Assembly: GCA_023662825.1 (NCBI GenBank)
Contig: JAMPIH010000004.1
Coordinates: forward strand, 117,019 to 181,018
Length of the DNA: 64,000 bases
Reading direction: 5' to 3'
Origin: Bacteroides sp.
GTDB taxonomy: Bacteria; Bacteroidota; Bacteroidia; Bacteroidales; P3
Shown here: piece by piece, positions 7,669 through 15,956 of the stretch
Position numbering within the stretch: position 1 is the first letter of the stretch
Layout of the letters: each line of letters opens with the position of its first letter
Notes under the pieces: model-generated
What the model saw: the letters and a program-made list of their open reading frames with translations, nothing else
What the model was told of the DNA's origin: nothing
Databases searched by the model: none
Made by a program: the position numbers and the translations under genes

Positions 7669-8376
7669 TTACTTCTCGATTAAATTACGGTTAAACGAAC
7701 GATGAATCCAGATGATGACGCCCAGCACGATCAAGGCCATGGGCGGCAGGATGAACAGGCCGTTGTTCACATAGCCCGCATCGTAGAATGAATCGGGTAT
7801 CACCTTGAAACCCAAGAGCGTGCCTGTTCCGAACAATTCGCGGATAAAGGCCACGACCACCAGGATGAAGCCGTAGCCCGCCCCGTTGCCGAGCCCGTCG
7901 AGGAAAGACGGCCAGGGCTTGTTGGCCATCGCAAAGGCTTCCAGACGTCCCATCACGATACAGTTGGTGATTATCAGCCCCACGAACACCGACAGCTGCT
8001 TGCTTACGTCGTAGGCCACCGCCTTAAGCACCTGATCCACCAGGATCACCAGCGTGGCGATTACCGTAAGCTGCACGATGATGCGGATGCGCGGCGGTAT
8101 GGTGTTGCGCAAGAGCGAGATAATGAGGTTTGAAAAACCCGTTACCACGATAACGGAGATTGCCATGACCAATGCCGGCTGCAATTTCACCGTTACCGCC
8201 AGCGCCGAGCAGATACCCAGCACCTGCACGGTTACGGGATTGTCCGCCCCGAAAGGACGGCTCAGCAGCTTCATGTTCTTGGCCGAGAAAAGGCGGTTCT
8301 CCTCCCCCGCCGTCTTGGGGGTGCCGCCTTGTGCCTTGGCAGGCTTTTCCTGCCGCTTCATATCTTTTTCTTTCAT
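7669..8376 (-). CDS. nqrD: Na+-translocating NADH:quinone reductase subunit D
   Basis: The 235-residue polytopic subunit carries the family cysteines in VLGICSALAV (near 56) and ITNCIVMGR (near 139), partners of the NqrE cysteines at the membrane iron site. An unusual charged N-terminal extension of about 30 residues (KEKDMKRQEKPAKAQGG and on) precedes the conserved FSAKNMKLLSRPF start. A shorter start at 8361 (MKRQEK) would still leave most of the extension. Gene order and tight spacing place it between nqrC and nqrE. The start at 8376 is moderately certain. Confidence 0.94.
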   Translation of the reverse strand: MKEKDMKRQEKPAKAQGGTPKTAGEENRLFSAKNMKLLSRPFGADNPVTVQVLGICSALAVTVKLQPALVMAISVIVVTGFSNLIISLLRNTIPPRIRIIVQLTVIATLVILVDQVLKAVAYDVSKQLSVFVGLIITNCIVMGRLEAFAMANKPWPSFLDGLGNGAGYGFILVVVAFIRELFGTGTLLGFKVIPDSFYDAGYVNNGLFILPPMALIVLGVIIWIHRSFNRNLIEK

Positions 8377-8391
8377 CTTCTTGTTATCCGG

Positions 8392-9195
8392 TTATTCGAC
8401 CACGGGCACTTCCTGCGCCACCGTGTCGGCAGCGGCCAGCCACGCTTTCATGTTCTGGAAAAAAGGACGGTAGTATTCCATACAGCCGGCCAGCATGGCC
8501 GTTACGCCGTTGCTGGTCATCGTGCCGCCCGAAATGGCGTCCACCGCGTGTTCCACGCCGCCGGCATACTTGTCGGCACCGCCTTTCTGCACGGTGATGG
8601 AGGTGAAATTACCCTGCGTGTCGAAAAGTTTCTTGCCCACGAACTCGTTCTGGAACGCGTCTTCGGCAATTTCGGCGCCCAAGCCGGGGGTCTCGCCCTT
8701 ATGTCCGAAAGTGGCTCCCGAAACGGTGTTGAAATCCCTGCCCAGGGCAAGGTACCCCCAAATGGGTCCCCACAGCCCCTTGCCCTGCAAGGGCACGATA
8801 TAAATGGAATCGCGGCAGACAAATACGGGAAAGAGAACGTCCTTCCTGCCTGAAGCGGCATCGCCCAACTGGGTCTTGAGGTCGCAGTCAAACGCGCGGG
8901 CGTCCGCCTTGCCGCCGCCCACGGCTTTCCATTCGCCACGGACATTCCGGTATTCCGATACCAAATCGCCATTCATGTCCACCATCCATTCGGAGGTAAT
9001 CTGACGGTTATAGAGGTTCACGGCATCCTCGCTCGAAGCCGTCTGGCCGGCGGCCTTGAGGATTTCCTGCATCTTGGCCACTTCCCGGTTGCGCTCCTGC
9101 ATGGGTTGCAGCAGGCTCGCCGTAAGGGCCAGCACCACGGCGACGGCCACTACCAGCGCCGAGGTATAGAGAAATATGTATTTGTTGGAGAACAT
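8392..9195 (-). CDS. nqrC: Na+-translocating NADH:quinone reductase subunit C
   Basis: 267 residues with one N-terminal membrane helix (about 5-25) and a periplasmic FMN-binding domain. The flavinylation motif is present as SGGTMT (about 222-227), a variant of the S(T)GAT signature in which the Thr carries covalent FMN. A second SGAT-like string (SGATFG) occurs mid-protein and is not at the usual place. ApbE-type flavin transferase would be needed for FMN attachment; none is encoded in this window. It sits 12 bp after nqrB and 16 bp before nqrD. Confidence 0.95.
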   Translation of the reverse strand: MFSNKYIFLYTSALVVAVAVVLALTASLLQPMQERNREVAKMQEILKAAGQTASSEDAVNLYNRQITSEWMVDMNGDLVSEYRNVRGEWKAVGGGKADARAFDCDLKTQLGDAASGRKDVLFPVFVCRDSIYIVPLQGKGLWGPIWGYLALGRDFNTVSGATFGHKGETPGLGAEIAEDAFQNEFVGKKLFDTQGNFTSITVQKGGADKYAGGVEHAVDAISGGTMTSNGVTAMLAGCMEYYRPFFQNMKAWLAAADTVAQEVPVVE

Positions 9196-9206
9196 GTTTT
9201 CGGGTA

Positions 9207-10343
9207 TTAGGCGTTTAGGGTTTGCGGTTGTTCCACGGCACGCAGGCGTTTCTTGCGGCGGTTTATATTGCGGTTCACCACTAAATAGTCAATCAGCGGG
9301 GCAAAGGTGTTCATAAGCAGGATAGCCAACATCATACCTTCCTGATAGGCAGGATTATAGATACGAATCAGCACAGCCATCAAGCCCACGAGGAAACCGA
9401 AAATCCACTTGCCGCAATTGGTCTGGGCGGAAGTAACGGGGTCGGTGGCCATGAACACGGCGCCGAACAGGAAGCCGCCCGAAAGCAGGTGCTGCATCAC
9501 GGTGGCGTCGGAGGAACCGGTCATGCGGCCGATCCAGGCCATCACCACCCCGCCGATTACGGCGCCGAACATGATGCGGAAGCTGCCGATGCCGCTCCAA
9601 AGCAGGATGGCCGCCCCCAGCAGGATGCAGAACTTGGAGGTCTCGCCCACCGAACCGGGAATCAGCCCCCAGAACAGATCGGACACCGAAGGCACGTTGC
9701 CTGCGCCCGCCGCCATGGCCGACAAGGCCGTGGGTCCCGACACGGCATCGGCCACCCATACGGCGTCGCCGCTCATCTGCGAGGGATAGGCAAAAAACAG
9801 GAAGGCGCGCGCCAGCAAGGCAGGATTCCAGATATTCATCCCCGTGCCGCCGAACACTTCCTTGCCGATGATCACGGCGAAGGCGGTGGCCACGGCAATC
9901 ATCCACAGGGGTACATCGGGCGGGCAGATCAGGGGTATCAGGAAGCCCGACACCAAAAAACCCTCGTTGACCTCGTGCCCGCGAACCTGGGCGAAGATGA
10001 ACTCAATGCCCAGACCCACCACATAGCTCACGATCAGCATGGGAAGCACCTTGGTGCAGCCGAACCAGAACATAGGCCAGAAATCGGCGCTCTGTCCGAG
10101 CGCACTGTAGTGCATATGGCCGGTATTGTAGATGCCGAACAGGAAGCAGGGCAAGAGTGCCACCACCACGGTGATCATGGTGCGTTTCATGTCCAGCGCA
10201 TCACGTACATGGCTTCCCGAAACGGTAACTTTATCAGGCACATACAAAAAGGATTCAAAAGCCTCGAAGGTGGAATGGAGGAAATGCAGCTTTCCGTCCT
10301 TCTCGAACTGAGGCTTGATCCTGTCTAAGAAATTCCGCAACAT
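9207..10343 (-). CDS. nqrB: Na+-translocating NADH:quinone reductase subunit B
   Basis: The 378-residue integral membrane subunit carries most of the ion path. A cytoplasmic N-terminus of about 50 residues is followed by roughly ten hydrophobic segments. The covalent FMN site is expected at Thr205 in SGPTALS, matching the S(T)GAT-like signature of NqrB. The VFGGTGMNIWNPALLARAF block is strongly family-like. In Na+-NQR, NqrB carries FMN and riboflavin and is linked to quinone reduction and Na+ transfer. It lies between nqrA (36 bp gap) and nqrC. Confidence 0.96.
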   Translation of the reverse strand: MLRNFLDRIKPQFEKDGKLHFLHSTFEAFESFLYVPDKVTVSGSHVRDALDMKRTMITVVVALLPCFLFGIYNTGHMHYSALGQSADFWPMFWFGCTKVLPMLIVSYVVGLGIEFIFAQVRGHEVNEGFLVSGFLIPLICPPDVPLWMIAVATAFAVIIGKEVFGGTGMNIWNPALLARAFLFFAYPSQMSGDAVWVADAVSGPTALSAMAAGAGNVPSVSDLFWGLIPGSVGETSKFCILLGAAILLWSGIGSFRIMFGAVIGGVVMAWIGRMTGSSDATVMQHLLSGGFLFGAVFMATDPVTSAQTNCGKWIFGFLVGLMAVLIRIYNPAYQEGMMLAILLMNTFAPLIDYLVVNRNINRRKKRLRAVEQPQTLNA

Positions 10344-10379
10344 ATTATATATAGGTGTTTCTTTATTCTTTAATCGAAA

Positions 10380-11741
10380 CTAATCCACTTCCTTGCGAAC
10401 CAGTTCCAAACCCTTGCGGATAATCCGCTGGATTTCGGTCTTGGAGGCGTCGATATATTCGCAGAGCGCGAAATCTTCGGGCGACACCTCGTAGATACCC
10501 AGGTCTTCCATCTTCTCGATGTCTTCGGCCAGGCAGGCCTTGATAAGCTGCATGGGATAGATATCCATCGGCAACACTTTCTCGAACTGCCCTGTAAGCA
10601 CGAAGGCACGCTCGCCGCCGTTCAGGTTGGTGTCGATGCGGTAGCGGCGCTGCCGGAACAGCCAAGAAAAGAAAGTGTGTGAATAACTGTAGAGGTTGAA
10701 ACCGAGGGTCATCCAGCCCATGAAACGGAAGCGCCTGCCCTCCGGAATCACCGAGATACCGTGGTCGTAAGCGCCCAGATAGCCGTTCACGCCCACGCTC
10801 GTACCCGTAAGCACGTTGCCGCTCACCACGCGCGGTTCCAGCTCGGATTCCTTGAGATTGTCCTTAAGCAGATACTGCACGTTCAATCCAGCCAACACCT
10901 TGTGATAGCCGGTGTGAACCACTTCCGAACCACCCAGGGAAACGATCTTGGTGGCATCGTAAACACCCTTCAAGAACAGACGCCCCATAATCACCACATC
11001 TTGCGGATGCACGTACCATACCGTCTCGCCTTTGTTTATCGGCTGGATATGGTGGATCTGAACGCCCACGTTGCCGCAGGGGTGAACCCCCTCGAACACG
11101 CAGCGTTCCACGTTCCTGCATTCATTATACACCTTGGATGCCGTTTTGGTGCGGTGCACGCCCAGATAGACCTTGCCGTCGGTAAGCTTGTTCAAGGCAT
11201 CGATACCGGCCTGAAAGAAGTTTTCCTGCCCGTGCACCACGATATCCAGGTCGGGGGCAAGGGGGGCCGTGTCGAAGGCCGAGATATGGATGCTGCGCGG
11301 ACGGGTGTCGGGATTGGCGGGAATATCGTAGGGACGTTGGCGGATATAGGCCCAAAGCCCGGCTTCCAGGAGGCGTTCCCGTACGTTTTCGCCCGTAAAG
11401 TTTTCCGGCTTGATGGGTTCAAACTGCTTGTATTCAATCTTTTCGTCCGCATCGATGCGGATCTCGCGAATGGCGCGGCGTTCCCCGTAAACAATCTCCC
11501 TTACCGTACCGCTTACCGGCGAAGAAACGGTGATCCGGGGATTTTTCTTGTCGTGGAACAAGGGGGTCCCGGCCTGAACGCGGTCGTTTTCGGCCACGTC
11601 CAGCTTGGGCTGCATGCCGTAAAAGTCGGTCGGCTTGACCGCATACTTCACATAAGCCACCGTGGGTGCGTTCAACGAATGGTCGGGGACACCTTCAATT
11701 TTGATATCCAGCCCCTTACGGAGTTTGATGATTTTTTCCAT
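10380..11741 (-). CDS. nqrA: Na+-translocating NADH:quinone reductase subunit A
   Basis: A 453-residue peripheral subunit starting KIIKLRKGLDIKIEG, the typical NqrA N-terminus with its lipoyl-like beta domain (PLFHDKKNPRI, VSSPVSGTV). The C-terminal region includes LGIYEVSPEDFALCEYI and a short helical tail. NqrA is the cytoplasmic ubiquinone/menaquinone-site subunit and has no membrane helices, consistent with this sequence. It is the first gene of the operon. The start codon lies 20 bp from a TACCTTTA box on the minus strand, divergent from the LolC/E-like gene. Confidence 0.96.
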   Translation of the reverse strand: MEKIIKLRKGLDIKIEGVPDHSLNAPTVAYVKYAVKPTDFYGMQPKLDVAENDRVQAGTPLFHDKKNPRITVSSPVSGTVREIVYGERRAIREIRIDADEKIEYKQFEPIKPENFTGENVRERLLEAGLWAYIRQRPYDIPANPDTRPRSIHISAFDTAPLAPDLDIVVHGQENFFQAGIDALNKLTDGKVYLGVHRTKTASKVYNECRNVERCVFEGVHPCGNVGVQIHHIQPINKGETVWYVHPQDVVIMGRLFLKGVYDATKIVSLGGSEVVHTGYHKVLAGLNVQYLLKDNLKESELEPRVVSGNVLTGTSVGVNGYLGAYDHGISVIPEGRRFRFMGWMTLGFNLYSYSHTFFSWLFRQRRYRIDTNLNGGERAFVLTGQFEKVLPMDIYPMQLIKACLAEDIEKMEDLGIYEVSPEDFALCEYIDASKTEIQRIIRKGLELVRKEVD

Positions 11742-11760
11742 GTGCTAATGCCACCTGTTT

Positions 11761-11797
11761 TAAAGGTACGAAGATACTATATTTTCGCGTACCTTTG
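11761..11797. promoter_or_regulatory. divergent nqr / lolC-like promoter region with inverted repeat
   Basis: Between nqrA and the permease gene, AAAGGTACG (11763-11771) and CGTACCTTT (11788-11796) form a perfect 9-bp inverted repeat. Each arm includes a -7-like box: TACCTTTA on the minus strand (11761-11768) and TACCTTTG on the plus strand (11790-11797). The plus box lies five bases before the permease ATG, suggesting a leaderless mRNA. Confidence 0.6.
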
Positions 11798-11802
11798 CGA
11801 GC

Positions 11803-13074
11803 ATGGGATTCCATATAGCCAATCTTATCGCAAAACGCTGGGCAGGAGCCTCTTCGCTACGCCACAGCCGCCATATCGTGCGTATGGGGATGGTTTGTAT
11901 CGGATTGTGTATCTGCGTGATGGTGGTTTCCGCCTGCATACTCACCGGATTCCGTCAGGAGGTAAGCGAAAAGGTGTTCGGTTTCGGCTCCCACGTGGTA
12001 ATCCAGCCTTATCTCCCTGATAACGAAACCAATGAAGCCTGCATAAACTGGAACGGAGAACTGCAGGAAACCCTCGACAGACTGCCGGGAATCTCGTCGG
12101 CGCAGGCCTATACCTTAAAGGGTGCCCTGGTGCGCGGCCGGGAGCAGAGCCACGGCGTGTTCTACAAAGGATTGCCGCCGGATTTCGATACAAGTTTCTT
12201 TTTCAGCAAGTTGAAGCGCGGCCATTTGCCCGATTTCGCCCATGACCCCGTCTTTCGCCCCATAGACAGCAATCGCTTCTGGACTAAACTCTCCCAAGAA
12301 GTGCTGGTTTCCGAACTGTTGGCCAATAAATTGAACATAGATACGGGAAGCCGGCTGCGCGCCTACTTTGCCTGCGGGGAGCGGCTCCGCCCCCGCGCCT
12401 TTACCGTGTGCGGCATCTACAGCACGGGGCTGGAGCGGTTCGACGAGACCTATATCATAGGTCATATCGGTCATATCCAAAGACTTAACAACTGGAACGC
12501 GCAGATGTCCGACGGGGTGGACATCCGGCTGGAAAATCCCGAAAAACGGCAATGGGTCGCCCAACTCCTGCAGATAGAACTACCGTACCGCTACAACAGT
12601 TTCGTGTGCGACGCGCTCTTTCCCGAAATATTCGACTGGCTGGTGCTGGTGGACGCCAATGTATGGGTGCTGATGGTGATTATGCTTATCGTATGCCTTA
12701 TCTGCCTGGTTTCCTTGCTCTTTATTTTGATGATAGAACGCAAGGCGCACGTAGGCATACTGATGGCGCTCGGCGGCACGCCCCTGCTGGTCCGCCGCAT
12801 CTTTGTAAGACAGACCCTGCGGATTCTAGGCAGAGGCCTGCTTTGGGGCAATGCCGCCGCATTGATTCTCTGTGCCTTGCAAAAAATCACGGGACTCATA
12901 AGACTGAACGAGTCCGTCTACTACATAGACCGCGTGCCCGTGGCCTTTCCCTGGCTCATGATATTGGCCACCAATCTATTGGTGATTGCAGCCGCCTACC
13001 TGTTGCTGATTACCGTTTCCCGAATTCTTCGAAGGTCCCATCCTCATAGAACAATAAAATCCGCCGCACTTTAG
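11803..13074 (+). CDS. FtsX/LolC-E-like ABC transporter permease
   Basis: The 423-residue product has one membrane helix near 26-46, a large periplasmic domain (MacB_PCD-like, about 50-270), then three C-terminal helices near 285-310, 335-355 and 385-410 that form an FtsX domain. The start IANLIAKRW and motif LFILMIERKAHVGILMALG match the lipoprotein-releasing LolC/E family. Such permeases work with an ATPase (LolD), not encoded here. The likely role is moving lipoproteins from the inner membrane toward the outer membrane. A TACCTTTG box is only five bases upstream. Its 3' end overlaps the XRE gene by 65 bp, tail to tail. Confidence 0.88.
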   Translation: MGFHIANLIAKRWAGASSLRHSRHIVRMGMVCIGLCICVMVVSACILTGFRQEVSEKVFGFGSHVVIQPYLPDNETNEACINWNGELQETLDRLPGISSAQAYTLKGALVRGREQSHGVFYKGLPPDFDTSFFFSKLKRGHLPDFAHDPVFRPIDSNRFWTKLSQEVLVSELLANKLNIDTGSRLRAYFACGERLRPRAFTVCGIYSTGLERFDETYIIGHIGHIQRLNNWNAQMSDGVDIRLENPEKRQWVAQLLQIELPYRYNSFVCDALFPEIFDWLVLVDANVWVLMVIMLIVCLICLVSLLFILMIERKAHVGILMALGGTPLLVRRIFVRQTLRILGRGLLWGNAAALILCALQKITGLIRLNESVYYIDRVPVAFPWLMILATNLLVIAAAYLLLITVSRILRRSHPHRTIKSAAL

Positions 13075-13552
13075 GCCGGATCTCCCGTTCAGACATCCGT
13101 TCCTTTTTTTCCGTATCTATCTGTCTATCATCGGCCGGAGCCGTCCACGGCATTTCCGAATCCGATTCTCCGGCCTGAGGCTCCGTTTCGTTAGCCGGAA
13201 AGAAGGCGGCTTCCCCGCCTCCGTTCCTTACATCCGATTCGGTTTGGAAAGCCGCCTGCGTTTCTTCATTTGAACCGAGGCCGTTTTCGGACGAAAACGG
13301 CCTGGATTCCGTTCCGAAAACGGGCGTTCCCGCTTCTGCCAAATTAACATACATCCGGCCTTTCCCTTGCAGGAACCAGGCCGGACTCAAATCGGGAAAA
13401 GCGGCCAAAACTTTTTGCACAAAATCCAGACTCGGGTTGTTCCGCCCTGACAAAATGTGCGACAAACCCGAACGCTGAATGCCGATCCGGTCGGCGAACT
13501 GCGAAGGAGTGAGATTTTGCGATTGAATTATCAGCTCGATTCTCTTGATCAT
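13010..13552 (-). CDS. XRE-family helix-turn-helix regulator with long C-terminal tail
   Basis: 180 residues. An XRE HTH fills the first ~65 residues (PSQFADRIGIQRSGLSHILS with NNPSLDFVQKVLAAF after it), and a short WFLQGKGRMYV element follows. The remaining ~100 residues are low-complexity and rich in Glu, Ala and Pro. This two-part build is common in Bacteroidota XRE proteins of unknown target. The gene lies convergent to the LolC/E-like permease and overlaps its last 65 bp. Three direct repeats upstream of its start (13556-13642) are plausible autoregulatory sites. The targets are unknown. Confidence 0.85.
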   Translation of the reverse strand: MIKRIELIIQSQNLTPSQFADRIGIQRSGLSHILSGRNNPSLDFVQKVLAAFPDLSPAWFLQGKGRMYVNLAEAGTPVFGTESRPFSSENGLGSNEETQAAFQTESDVRNGGGEAAFFPANETEPQAGESDSEMPWTAPADDRQIDTEKKERMSEREIRPKVRRILLFYEDGTFEEFGKR

Positions 13553-13555
13553 CGG

Positions 13556-13642
13556 TTTACATTTTTAAACAAATCGGTTTTCGCCAGAACCAACCCAATT
13601 TGCATTTGTAAAAGTAAGCAAATTTACATTCATAAACAAATC
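13556..13642 (-). promoter_or_regulatory. direct-repeat operator candidates before the XRE gene
   Basis: TTTACATTTTTAAACAAATC (13556-13575) and TTTACATTCATAAACAAATC (13623-13642) match in 18 of 20 positions. A weaker copy, TTTGCATTTGTAAAAG, begins at 13599. The first copy starts four bases upstream of the XRE start codon. Confidence 0.5.
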
Positions 13643-14116
13643 CAATACAAACAAATACATCAAGTAAAAGTTTATATTACAAAATAATACAACAACAATA
13701 TCAATTAGTTAAACACATTAATAGAGAAACAATAAGATAAATTACAAAAATAATACAATAAACACTTTAGGTTACACATACAAAAATCAGATTACATTCT
13801 GATTAAACACAAATAAATACAGATACAGAACAGATTTCACACTTTTACAAAAATCATCAATCAAAAACAAGCTTCAGCTACGGATGTAATCCGAATTTTC
13901 CATGTTTACAGAAAACAACCAATACAACGGTAAACAAATTTGACGTTCAAAACGCGCCGAACCGAAATTTGAAAACAGACGTTTTAAGAAACTTTCTCCC
14001 CGAAACAGGCTGCAACTCTCCCCTGCCGATTTCCGGGCCGAAATTTCGCCCGATTCGGCCTTCCCGAATTCTTCAAAATCCGCGAATCAGAAATATTCAA
14101 GTATGACAAAAAGACA
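13643..14116. other. AT-rich gene-free spacer
   Basis: About 470 bp without a supported gene between the XRE gene and the YigZ gene. It is strongly AT-rich, with many short AAT/ACA strings, and contains a small palindrome, GGGCCGAAATTTCGCCC, at 14035-14051. I see no RNA gene or coding frame in it. Confidence 0.6.
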
Positions 14117-14761
14117 CTATTCCGCCACGAAAGAAATCCGGGCGTCGGTAAATTTTTCTTCGAAACGGACACATTCGGAAAGGCGCACACTGACCCGCAT
14201 CCGGCACTCGCTGTCGGCCTCCTGCCCCAATACCTGCAGGCGCAAATCCTTTACGATGCGCATCACCTGATTCATCCGCTCATAGGGAAACCGCAGCCCG
14301 TAGGCGCGCATCACCACCTTTTCCACGGTCTCGGCCTGCGCCAGGGCATCGTTGGTGGCTGTCTTATACGCATTTATCAGTCCTGACGTACCCAGCTTGG
14401 TGCCGCCGAAATAGCGCACCACGACCACCAAGACATTGGTAAGACCAAATGAAAGTATCTGACCGTGAATGGGTTTACCCGCCGTAGAAGAAGGCTCGCC
14501 GTCGTCGTTGGCGCGATACACCTCCTGACGGCTGCCCAATACATAGGCGTAGCAATGATGCCGGGCATCGTAGTATTCCTTGCGCAACTTCTCGATTAAA
14601 TCTTTGATTTCCTGCTCTGTTTCCACCGGATAGGCAAACGCGAGGAACTTGCTCCCCTTTTCCTTATACAGCCCCTGGGCAGGTGCGGCCAATGTAAGGT
14701 AGGTATCGTCCGGAACGGACACCGGGGCCTGGGGCGGATTCTGTTTGTCGGATCTTGCCAT
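14117..14761 (-). CDS. YigZ/IMPACT-family (UPF0029) protein
   Basis: The 214-residue protein is made of the N-terminal UPF0029 domain (KGSKFLAFAYPVETEQE, DARHHCYAYVLG, DGEPSSTAGKPI, VVVVRYFGGTKLGTSGL) and a small C-terminal domain of about 70 residues. The DGEPSGTAG-like and YFGGTKLG motifs are diagnostic. Eukaryotic IMPACT relatives modulate GCN2 activity; the bacterial role is unsettled. It lies 24 bp after ribD on the same strand and is probably in the operon EEP-ribD-yigZ. Confidence 0.93.
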   Translation of the reverse strand: MARSDKQNPPQAPVSVPDDTYLTLAAPAQGLYKEKGSKFLAFAYPVETEQEIKDLIEKLRKEYYDARHHCYAYVLGSRQEVYRANDDGEPSSTAGKPIHGQILSFGLTNVLVVVVRYFGGTKLGTSGLINAYKTATNDALAQAETVEKVVMRAYGLRFPYERMNQVMRIVKDLRLQVLGQEADSECRMRVSVRLSECVRFEEKFTDARISFVAE

Positions 14762-14785
14762 CGGGGATTTTTTTTGCCTTAGGAA

Positions 14786-15946
14786 TTATTTCAAGCGGGT
14801 ATCAGCCACCCTATTCCGGTAAATATCAACTTCGTCACCATCATACACCTCGTGGCTCACACGTTTGGCCGGAGGCAAGGCGGGTGCCGGATAGCCGCTT
14901 CCCAGATTGGCGCCACCCCGGAAGACCCGGATTTCATCCCACAGGTTTTCCGCAATAAACGAGTGCAGGAGTTCGGTGCCTCCCTCCACAATCAGAGAGC
15001 CTATCTTCTTGCTTTTCAATACATCAAGACAGGCTTGTAGCCTAAACGGAGCCTCTGTCGGACAGATTTCCAAGTTTTGTCCGGCCGCTGCCTGCAAGTC
15101 GGCATATTTCTCTATATCATCCTTATTTACAAAGAGAAGGCTTTTCTGCCGGCCATCGAAGAAATTCAGCTGCGGCAGCGCATTGTCGCATTCGGCATCC
15201 CGCATATGGGCCAACAGGCGGCCATGCAGGTCGAAGCTTACGCGCAGGGGCTGGTCTCCGTGGTACATCCGGGCGTCCAGACGGGGGTTGTCTGCCAATA
15301 TCGTATTGGTTCCCACCATAATGGCATCCTCTTGCACCCGGTAGGCATGGTTGAGCGCCTGCAAGACCGGACCGGTGATCCGGCTACGCAGGCCTTTTTG
15401 GGCGGCGATAAAGCCGTCGGCACTCTGCGCCCATTTTAAAATTATGTAGGGGCGTTTTTTCTGCACATTGGTAAAGAAGCGTCTTCCCATCTCCCAGCCC
15501 TCGGCTTCCAGGCAATGTTCCCTTACCTCCACCCCGGCCTCGCGCAGCATGGCAATGCCCTTGCCGTTGACCTCCGGATTGGGGTCGGGGCAGGAAACCA
15601 CCACCCTCGGAACGCCCATCTCTATGATTTTGAGCGCACAAGGGGGCTGCTTGCCGTAGTGGGAACAGGGTTCGAGGCTTACGTACATCGTGCTTTCGCG
15701 CAAGAGTTCCCGCGGACTTTTGCCTGTTGTACGGCAGATGTCCGCCACCGTGGCGTTGGGTGCCAGAATCGAGTTCAGGGCATTCACCTCGGCATGCGCC
15801 TGCCCGTAGCGGCGGTGAAAGCCCTCGCCGATAATCCGGTTCTGCCATACCACCACGCAGCCTACCGTAGGATTGGGGCTGGTGGCTCCCAGGCCGTGTC
15901 TCGCCACTTCGAAAGCGCGGCGCATAAAAGCTTGTTCAGAATGCAT
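14786..15946 (-). CDS. ribD: bifunctional riboflavin deaminase/reductase RibD
   Basis: 386 residues. The N-terminal deaminase domain has SPNPTVGC (23-30), the zinc/catalytic HAEVNAL (51-57) and EPCSHYGKQPPC (near 93-104). The C-terminal reductase domain begins about residue 170 (PYIILKWAQSADGFIA) and contains VEGGTELLHSFI. RibD deaminates and then reduces the pyrimidine intermediate in riboflavin synthesis. No other rib genes lie nearby, so the pathway genes are scattered. It is 10 bp downstream of the EEP-family gene on the minus strand. Confidence 0.97.
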   Translation of the reverse strand: MHSEQAFMRRAFEVARHGLGATSPNPTVGCVVVWQNRIIGEGFHRRYGQAHAEVNALNSILAPNATVADICRTTGKSPRELLRESTMYVSLEPCSHYGKQPPCALKIIEMGVPRVVVSCPDPNPEVNGKGIAMLREAGVEVREHCLEAEGWEMGRRFFTNVQKKRPYIILKWAQSADGFIAAQKGLRSRITGPVLQALNHAYRVQEDAIMVGTNTILADNPRLDARMYHGDQPLRVSFDLHGRLLAHMRDAECDNALPQLNFFDGRQKSLLFVNKDDIEKYADLQAAAGQNLEICPTEAPFRLQACLDVLKSKKIGSLIVEGGTELLHSFIAENLWDEIRVFRGGANLGSGYPAPALPPAKRVSHEVYDGDEVDIYRNRVADTRLK

Positions 15947-15956
15947 AGGCGCAAAT

